Source of the DNA: a virus
Direction: 5' to 3' (one strand)
Length of the DNA stretch: 31,159 nucleotides
Virus record (IMG/VR): IMGVR_UViG_3300048839_001331
Span: 1 to 31,159 of that record
Part shown: in pieces, positions 26,015 to 31,159 of the stretch
Numbering within the stretch: the first letter of the stretch is position 1
How the letters are laid out: each line of letters opens with the position of its first letter
Translations under genes and position numbers: made by a program
Notes under the pieces: model-generated
What the model was told of the DNA's origin: nothing
The model's input: only the letters and a program-made list of their open reading frames with translations
Database searches by the model: none

Positions 26015-26054
26015 AAAAAAGGCGGCCGAGTGTATGAACTCGGCCGCCTTTTTT
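26015..26054. terminator. strong bidirectional terminator between early and late operons
   Basis: Sixteen-base perfect arms, AAAAAAGGCGGCCGAG (26015-26030) and CTCGGCCGCCTTTTTT (26039-26054), with an eight-base loop and T runs both ways. It isolates the early operon from the late promoter that starts nine bases later. Confidence 0.92.
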
Positions 26055-26062
26055 GTGTTTAA

Positions 26063-26092
26063 TTGACAAGCGGTGAACGGATTTTCTAAAAT
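26063..26092 (+). promoter_or_regulatory. late promoter, probably giving a leaderless mRNA
   Basis: TTGACA (26063-26068), 18-base spacer, TAAAAT (26087-26092). The expected start of transcription, about seven bases on, is 26098-26100, at the ATG (26099) of the first late gene. That gene has no Shine-Dalgarno sequence. Confidence 0.65.
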
Positions 26093-26098
26093 TTGATT

Positions 26099-26515
26099 AT
26101 GTTTTTGTATAAGCTAAACGCGGATACCGCAGAGATTGCGGTTAATGATATTGTTTATCAGGTATCCCTAGCCCAGGCTGAAAAGCTGGCGCGGGATATT
26201 TTGGCGCGTTTGGCCCCGGCCCCGGCCGGGGAGCTTTCGCCTATGGCGCGGCGTATTCTTAACACGGTGTACACCCATAAAAAGGCTAATGGGGGTAATA
26301 ACCCTAGTTTGCGGGAATTGTGTGACAAGCTCCAGTTTCGTTCTTATCAGGCGATTGAGCCGTATTTGAATGAGTTGGAAGCGGCTGGTTGGTTGCTTCG
26401 GCCGGATGGGCGCAAGGCGCGGGGTTTTGATTGGGGTGGGGATTACACTCCACCGGCGCGGCCGTTTCGTGTTGTTCACCGGCGAGTACGGCCGGGGTAT
26501 GTTAGGGGGAAATGA
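26099..26515 (+). CDS. LexA-type winged-helix protein, first gene of the late operon
   Basis: A 138-residue protein. The central domain (about 46-110: 'LSPMARRILNTVYTHKKANGGNNPSLRELCDKLQFRSYQAIEPYLNELEAAGWLLRPDGRKARG') matches the LexA N-terminal DNA-binding fold. There is no LexA peptidase domain. The N-terminal 40 residues are a small alpha/beta segment. The start is the ATG at 26099, where a leaderless transcript would begin; a TTG at 26093 is in frame. It overlaps the small terminase gene (ATGA). It may regulate the late promoter or assist DNA packaging. Confidence 0.7.
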   Translation: MFLYKLNADTAEIAVNDIVYQVSLAQAEKLARDILARLAPAPAGELSPMARRILNTVYTHKKANGGNNPSLRELCDKLQFRSYQAIEPYLNELEAAGWLLRPDGRKARGFDWGGDYTPPARPFRVVHRRVRPGYVRGK

Positions 26516-26928
26516 GCAAAAGTAAAAAAACGGATTACTCGCCAGAGACAAAAGCGGCGGTGATGGCGGCCTTGCTTACGGGCCAGGCGGTGGGGGAAAT
26601 TTCGGCACAATATAATGTGCCAGCGGCTACGATTAGAAGCTGGAAAAGTCGGCAAGCGCATGGTGGTGGCAATGGTGTTGCAACTGTTGCAACACAAAAA
26701 AAAGAGGAAATTGGGGAGCTTCTTATTCAGTATTTGCGGGAAAGTGTAAAGTCATTAACTGCCCAAGCTCAGTTCTTTGCTGACCCTAATTGGTTGCGCC
26801 AGCAAGAGGCCAGCCAATTGGCTGTTTTGCATGGGGTTCAGGCTGATAAGGCGATGCGGTTATTGGAGGCGTTTGAGGGTGATGATGGGGTAAATGGCGA
26901 AGCTGGTCATACCGAAGCCTCAAATTAA
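26512..26928 (+). CDS. terS: terminase small subunit
   Basis: A 138-residue protein directly before the large terminase. The N-terminal HTH (about 8-45: 'YSPETKAAVMAALLTGQAVGEISAQYNVPAATIRSWKSRQ') would recognise the packaging site. The C-terminal helical part ('EELLIQYLRESVKSLTAQAQFF' region and 'QLAVLHGVQADKAMRLLEAFEG') suits oligomer formation. It overlaps both neighbours, by ATGA upstream and by 35 bases with the large subunit, so the three are co-translated. Confidence 0.8.
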   Translation: MSKSKKTDYSPETKAAVMAALLTGQAVGEISAQYNVPAATIRSWKSRQAHGGGNGVATVATQKKEEIGELLIQYLRESVKSLTAQAQFFADPNWLRQQEASQLAVLHGVQADKAMRLLEAFEGDDGVNGEAGHTEASN

Positions 26929-28456
26929 GATTGGTGGGTTTAGCTTTCGCAGTAAATCTGTGGGGGCGGTTTTGGCTAAGTGGGCACCTAATGCCGACCA
27001 TCCCGACGGCCGGCCGAATCCGCAGAGATTGGCTTTAGAATCTAAGGCGGATATTTTGGGGTATGGGGGGGCGGCCGGTGGGGGTAAGACAGATTTGTTG
27101 TTGGGGCTGGCCGCTACGGAGCATCACCACAGTGTTATTTTTCGGCGTACATTTCCCAACCTGCGGGGAATTATCGAGCGTAGCCGTGATGTTTTTGGGC
27201 CATTATCGGCTGACCGGGAAAACAGCTATAACGAGGCTCTGCATCGTTGGGTAATGGGTGATGGGAAAATGGTGGAGTTTGAGGCGTGTCAGTATGAGAA
27301 GGATAAAGAGAAGCAACGTGGGCGGCCGCGGGATTTTTACGGCTTCGATGAGGCTACGGAGTTTACCCTGACCCAGATTCAATTTATCACGGGTTGGCTT
27401 CGCTCTACCCGGCCGGGGCAACGGAAGCGGGTGGTGATGACTTTTAACCCTCCATCGAGCGAGGCGGGTAATTGGGTGATTGATTATTTTTTGCCCTGGT
27501 TGGCTTATTTGTTTCCTCAGCAATTTACTCACCCTAAACCAGCCCGGCCGGGGGAATTGCGCTGGTATACCACGATAGACGGGAAGGAAATGGAGTTGGA
27601 AAGCGGGGAGCCTGTTTTGCACAATGGGGAGCTAATACGGCCGTTGAGCCGGACTTTTATCCCTGCGCGATTACAGGATAATCCCTACTTAGCTAACACC
27701 AATTACAGTTCTATTATTGATTCCATGCCAGAGCCGTTGCGTAGCCAACTGAAGTATGGGGATTTTGCTACTACCACCTCGGAACATCCTTTTCAGGTTA
27801 TTCCGACGGCGTGGGTGTTGGAAGCCCAAAAACGTTGGCAAGAGCGGGAACGGCCGGATGTGCCGTTAACTGGTGTTGGTGTGGACCCGGCGCGGGGCGG
27901 CCGGGATAACACGGGGGTTGCCAAGCGTTATGATAATTATTTTGAGATTGCTAAATTTCCCGGCTCTTTGACCACAACGGGTGGAGCTGTAGCGGAGGTG
28001 GTTCGGCAAGTGGTGGGGGATGATAAGCCGGGGTATGTGAATGTGGACATCATTGGGGTTGGTTCGTCAGGGTATGACCATCTGAAAATTTTGTTTGACA
28101 ATGTGGTGGGGGTTAATGCGGCGGGGGGGACGCAGATGCGTGACCGTAGTGGTACGTTGAAAATGAGAAATGTTAGAGCGGCTTATCATTGGGCTATGAG
28201 GGAGGCGTTGGACCCGGTTAATGGGCTTGATTTGGCTTTACCGCCTGACAAAGAGCTTATGGCTGATTTGTGCGCGGCGCGGTATGAGGTGACGGCGGCC
28301 GGGGTGACTATCGAGAGTAAGGATGAAATTAAAGCCCGTATCGGCCGCTCGCCTGATATGGGTGAGGCGGTGATGTTGGCCTTATACTATGATAATCCGG
28401 CGGGCAAATTGTTAGACGCTTACAAGAATTTATTAGCCAATCGTGGCAAGGGGTAA
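26894..28456 (+). CDS. terL: terminase large subunit
   Basis: A 520-residue packaging motor with both activities. The ATPase has Walker A GGAAGGGKT (58-66), an arginine-rich stretch 'IFRRTFPNLRG', Walker B-type 'FYGFDEATE' with Asp152/Glu153, and coupling motif TFNP (183-186). The nuclease domain (RNase H fold) shows acidic residues Asp331 (GVDPARGGRD), Asp385 (VNVDIIGVG) and Asp488 (SPDMGEA). It would pump DNA into the prohead through the portal and cut it. All key residues appear present and the length is normal. The start at 26894 lies inside the small subunit gene. Confidence 0.93.
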   Translation: MAKLVIPKPQIKIGGFSFRSKSVGAVLAKWAPNADHPDGRPNPQRLALESKADILGYGGAAGGGKTDLLLGLAATEHHHSVIFRRTFPNLRGIIERSRDVFGPLSADRENSYNEALHRWVMGDGKMVEFEACQYEKDKEKQRGRPRDFYGFDEATEFTLTQIQFITGWLRSTRPGQRKRVVMTFNPPSSEAGNWVIDYFLPWLAYLFPQQFTHPKPARPGELRWYTTIDGKEMELESGEPVLHNGELIRPLSRTFIPARLQDNPYLANTNYSSIIDSMPEPLRSQLKYGDFATTTSEHPFQVIPTAWVLEAQKRWQERERPDVPLTGVGVDPARGGRDNTGVAKRYDNYFEIAKFPGSLTTTGGAVAEVVRQVVGDDKPGYVNVDIIGVGSSGYDHLKILFDNVVGVNAAGGTQMRDRSGTLKMRNVRAAYHWAMREALDPVNGLDLALPPDKELMADLCAARYEVTAAGVTIESKDEIKARIGRSPDMGEAVMLALYYDNPAGKLLDAYKNLLANRGKG

Positions 28457-28458
28457 TT

Positions 28459-30411
28459 ATGAAGCGAGATTTAAGTACATTGGCCGGGCGTTTGGGCGCG
28501 GCGTGGGATGCTTTGCGGGGTATAGATTTTGGGCCGGGGGTGCCACTGGAGCCAGCCCGGCCGGGGGATGTGTCTCCGCGTGGGTTTCAGTACCCGGTGG
28601 CGGTTAATACAAATATTTCCCCGCGCACTGATTACCCAATTAACCTGACACCATTTGAGCAGTTGCGGAATTTGGCTTCTTTGTATGATGTGGCGGCTAT
28701 TTGCATTGCTACCTTCATCGAAGAGATGCAGAGAAAGAAGTGGGTTATTGCCCCGCGTGACAAAAAGCGACAAAAGGAGCTGGCGGGGAAAATAGATGAG
28801 TTGACTGATTTTTTCCGTTTTCCTGATGGGAAAGAGCCTTATCAGATGTGGCTCGGCGAGGCGTTGTATGAGACGCTGAGTATTGATGCTTTGACTGTTT
28901 TTAAGCGCAAAAACAGAGCGGGCGGGTTGTATGGCCTGGAGGTGGTAGATGGTAGCACGATTAAGCCGTTGCTCGATGAGCGGGGAGCAACGGCAGGCTA
29001 CCAGCAAGTTTTGTGGGGACGAGTTGAGAGTGAGTACAGTACCGAGCAGATGCTTTACCGGCCGCGGTGGACCCGTCGCTTTACGCCGTATGGCTTCCCT
29101 CCTACTGAGTGGATTATTTTGCGGGTGAATACGGCTCTGAGAAAACAGACGTTTGACCTGGGGCATTTTACGGATGGTAATATCCCCCCTTTGCTGATTT
29201 CCGCTCCTGAAGGGATGCTTTCACCTGAGCAGGTTTTGGAGTTTGAAAAGGTGTTTAATGCTTTGCTGGAAGGTAATGATGCGGCGCGTAACCGAGCCAA
29301 GTTTATGCCCTGGAAAGGGGAGGTAAAGGAGCTAAAGCCGTTTAGCTACGATACCATGTTAGATAAGTTTATGATGCAGATTACTTGCGCGGCTTATGGG
29401 CGTATGCCCCAAGCTCTGGGATTTATTGAGGATGTAAACCGCTCTAACGGTGAGGTGCAAAATGATATTACCGAACTACGGGAAGAGGGATTGGCTAACT
29501 GGCTTAAATCGGCTCTTTTTGACCAGATTTTAGCTCAGGATTTAGATGCTCCTGAGTTGGAATGGGTGTGGTTAAAAGACCGGCTCATTCAGGATAGATT
29601 GACTGAGGCTCAGATTCACCAAATAGATATTGCCAATGGGGTTATTCGGCCGGACGAGAGCCGAGCTTTACGATATGCAGATGAGCTAAAGGCAGATGAT
29701 ACCCCTGCCCCACCGACCGAAGTGGAAAACAGTAAGTTGCAAAAAATGAGCATCCCCGGCCGGGGGGAAGTGGATAAGGAAGCGCAAAAGATTTTTGCGC
29801 GGGCTTACGCAGAGCAACACCAGCGCATTGTGGCCGCGCTAGAAGCTGGTAAGCAGGAAGAGGTGGTTGCTATTTTGGCGAATGAATTTGCGAATGAGCC
29901 AAACGATGTGGCGCAGGCGGTGGTGGGATTTTATGAGAAGGTGGCTGTAGGGGTAGCGGTTGAGACTATGGAGCAGATTCCGGCCGTGGATTGGGGTTTG
30001 GTTAATTCCGAGGCTTTAGCTATGGCACAAAACAATGCTATGGCTTTTGCTACAGAAATGAGTGCTACAAGCCAGCTTCAGGTAGCTAAAATCATAGAAA
30101 ATTGGATAGAGATGGGGGGTAGTATGCCCCAGCTTATTAAGCGGATTGAAAAAGTTTGGGATGGCCCGCGGCCGGATGTGGCGGCCGTGACGGAAATTAC
30201 GAAGCTGTATAGTAAGGCACAGCAAGTGGCATGGAAAGCGAGCGGGGTGGTAAAGGAATGGGAGTGGGCTACGGCTGAAGATGAATTGGTTTGTCCTATT
30301 TGTCGGCCGTTAAACGGCACCCGTTACTCTATAGATGATGACACTCACCTTCCCCCAGCTCACCCGCGTTGCCGTTGTGATGTTTCCCCTATCGTGGAAG
30401 GTGTGGAATGA
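28459..30411 (+). CDS. portal protein fused to a MuF-type minor head domain
   Basis: A 650-residue protein two bases after the large terminase. Residues about 60-420 look like a portal protein, for example 'PFEQLRNLASLYDVAAICIATFIEEMQRKKWVI', and the 'AAYGRMPQALGF...NRSNGEVQND' region is typical of portal cores. The C-terminal ~150 residues carry the SPP1 gp7/Mu gpF (MuF) signature: C612-x2-C615, 'LNG', and 'LPPAHPRCRCDVSP' with His635, Cys638 and Cys640. The two are often separate genes; here they are one chain with no frameshift. The portal is the DNA gate at one capsid vertex, and the MuF domain may be carried into the head. Confidence 0.88.
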   Translation: MKRDLSTLAGRLGAAWDALRGIDFGPGVPLEPARPGDVSPRGFQYPVAVNTNISPRTDYPINLTPFEQLRNLASLYDVAAICIATFIEEMQRKKWVIAPRDKKRQKELAGKIDELTDFFRFPDGKEPYQMWLGEALYETLSIDALTVFKRKNRAGGLYGLEVVDGSTIKPLLDERGATAGYQQVLWGRVESEYSTEQMLYRPRWTRRFTPYGFPPTEWIILRVNTALRKQTFDLGHFTDGNIPPLLISAPEGMLSPEQVLEFEKVFNALLEGNDAARNRAKFMPWKGEVKELKPFSYDTMLDKFMMQITCAAYGRMPQALGFIEDVNRSNGEVQNDITELREEGLANWLKSALFDQILAQDLDAPELEWVWLKDRLIQDRLTEAQIHQIDIANGVIRPDESRALRYADELKADDTPAPPTEVENSKLQKMSIPGRGEVDKEAQKIFARAYAEQHQRIVAALEAGKQEEVVAILANEFANEPNDVAQAVVGFYEKVAVGVAVETMEQIPAVDWGLVNSEALAMAQNNAMAFATEMSATSQLQVAKIIENWIEMGGSMPQLIKRIEKVWDGPRPDVAAVTEITKLYSKAQQVAWKASGVVKEWEWATAEDELVCPICRPLNGTRYSIDDDTHLPPAHPRCRCDVSPIVEGVE

Positions 30412-30827
30412 GTTTGGAGATAGATTTATCCAAAGATTGGCAACGGCTAGAGGTGGGGTGCAAAAATGCGGCTCAAGTATTTGAGCAGGCATTAGAGAAA
30501 ACCACCAGGGGCGCGTTAATTCTTTTGGTGGGGGAAATGAAGCGTTATCCCCCTGTGAAAGAAACGTACACTCGCACTCTTACCCTGCGGCGCACATGGA
30601 CGGCCGCGTTGCCCACATGGAAAACCATTACCAATGGGTATATGGGGAAAGTGGGGAACAACACGCCCTACGCTCCCCGTGTGCAGAGTAAAGAGCTTCA
30701 AGCCTGGATGCACAAAGGGTGGTGGAAAACAGACGAGGAAATTATGGCAGAAAATGAAGGGCGGATAGAGCGGTATTTTGATACCAGCATTAGCCGAGCA
30801 GTAGGGCGGATAGAGCGGGGGGAATGA
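30408..30827 (+). CDS. putative head-tail joining protein (HK97 gp10-like)
   Basis: A 139-residue protein overlapping the portal gene by ATGA. The pattern 'KRYPPVKETYTRTLTLRRTW...MGKVGNNTPYAPRVQS...AWMHKGWWKT' is typical of HK97 gp10-like proteins: a Pro-rich loop, an Arg-rich strand, then 'NxTPYAPxV'. These join tail to head. It is placed unusually early, before the protease and capsid, compared with the usual order in which gp10 follows the connector. Confidence 0.6.
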   Translation: MSLEIDLSKDWQRLEVGCKNAAQVFEQALEKTTRGALILLVGEMKRYPPVKETYTRTLTLRRTWTAALPTWKTITNGYMGKVGNNTPYAPRVQSKELQAWMHKGWWKTDEEIMAENEGRIERYFDTSISRAVGRIERGE

Positions 30828-31066
30828 GTAAAACTATTTACCCAGGCCAAAACGGGGGGTACGCTAGTCAGCAACCGGCCGTTGATACCAGTTTTATGAG
30901 ATACCTGGAGTCGCGGGTTTTGCTGTTGCGCTCTAGCATTGCAATTAACGAGGCTTATATAGCCCAACTTCCGGCCGGGGCGTTGCGTGAATACATCGTT
31001 GAGATTCGGCGGGGGGAATTGGCAGAACTGAGAAAAGCGGAGCAGTTACTCGGTCGGCGGGATTGA
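30824..31066 (+). CDS. small protein of unknown function before the terminator
   Basis: An 80-residue protein, not recognised. The N-terminus is polar (MSKTIYPGQNGGYASQQPAVD), then two helices ('FMRYLESRVLLLRSSIAINEAYIAQ' and 'LREYIVEIRRGELAELRKAEQLLGRRD'). It overlaps the previous gene by ATGA and ends within the terminal repeat. On the circle, the terminator at 114-161 follows it. Confidence 0.6.
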   Translation: MSKTIYPGQNGGYASQQPAVDTSFMRYLESRVLLLRSSIAINEAYIAQLPAGALREYIVEIRRGELAELRKAEQLLGRRD

Positions 31067-31159
31067 CTTATGGGCATCTGGCGAGTAAGCTAAATAAATA
31101 ACTAACCTTCTTCGCCCCCTGGCGAATGACACCACCGGGCAACTCTGGCTTATCTAGCT
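31034..31159. repeat. terminal direct repeat, right copy
   Basis: Identical to 14-139 over 126 bases. The gene at 30824-31066 ends inside it, and the sequence stops in the loop of the terminator whose second arm lies at 143-152. Joining the copies restores an intact terminator and a continuous late operon, which supports circularity. Confidence 0.9.

Overview
This window is almost certainly one complete genome of a temperate tailed phage (Caudoviricetes, siphovirus type), opened at an arbitrary point. The last 126 bases (31034-31159) repeat positions 14-139, so the molecule closes to a circle of about 31,020 bp. The first 13 bases do not fit that circle; they are an inverted copy of positions 15-27. 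Several features point to a Chloroflexota (Anaerolineae-like) host, as an inference: a secreted protein with a long Thr/Pro-rich linker, an Ala/Thr/Gln-rich coiled coil, an EAD-like adaptor domain, and no close resemblance to textbook phages. GGCC-centred motifs are strikingly frequent (eight GCGGCCGC octamers seen by eye).

Layout on the circle. (1) The late rightward operon starts at a TTGACA/TAAAAT promoter near 26063. It runs through a LexA-type winged-helix protein, both terminase subunits, a portal-MuF fusion and two connector genes to the right end. It continues from 169 with prohead protease, capsid, connectors, tail tube, tail chaperone with a -1 frameshift, tape measure, two tail-tip genes and a cluster of three small membrane proteins, ending at a terminator at 12000-12029. 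(2) A convergent leftward block (21508 down to 12045) holds 15 mostly unrecognised genes. Among them are a ParB-like protein, two membrane/coiled-coil proteins (one with a C-terminal helix-turn-helix), a four-HTH-repeat protein, a tandem winged-helix protein and small membrane proteins. (3) The lysogeny region (21609-23870) has a tyrosine integrase, an attP that carries the 3' half of a tRNA-Lys(UUU) gene, a secreted Excalibur-type protein, and an Xre repressor facing a pair of divergent consensus promoters with palindromic operators. (4) A short rightward early operon (23896-25907) carries a Rad52-like annealing protein.

How it works together (inference). The integrase recombines attP into a host tRNA-Lys gene, and the Xre repressor holds down the rightward early promoter. 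On induction the Rad52-like protein and the leftward DNA-binding genes support replication and recombination, then the late operon builds head and tail. No helicase, polymerase, ParA or endolysin was recognised, so replication, segregation and lysis must use host functions or unfamiliar proteins. The most intriguing unexplained elements are: a 16-bp palindrome, TGTTCGCGGGCGAACA, found five times (one copy with a mismatch) and parS-like in form, in a genome with a ParB homologue but no ParA; membrane-anchored HTH and EAD-domain proteins; and the leftward orphan gene block as a whole. No stretch over about 210 bases lacks a gene.
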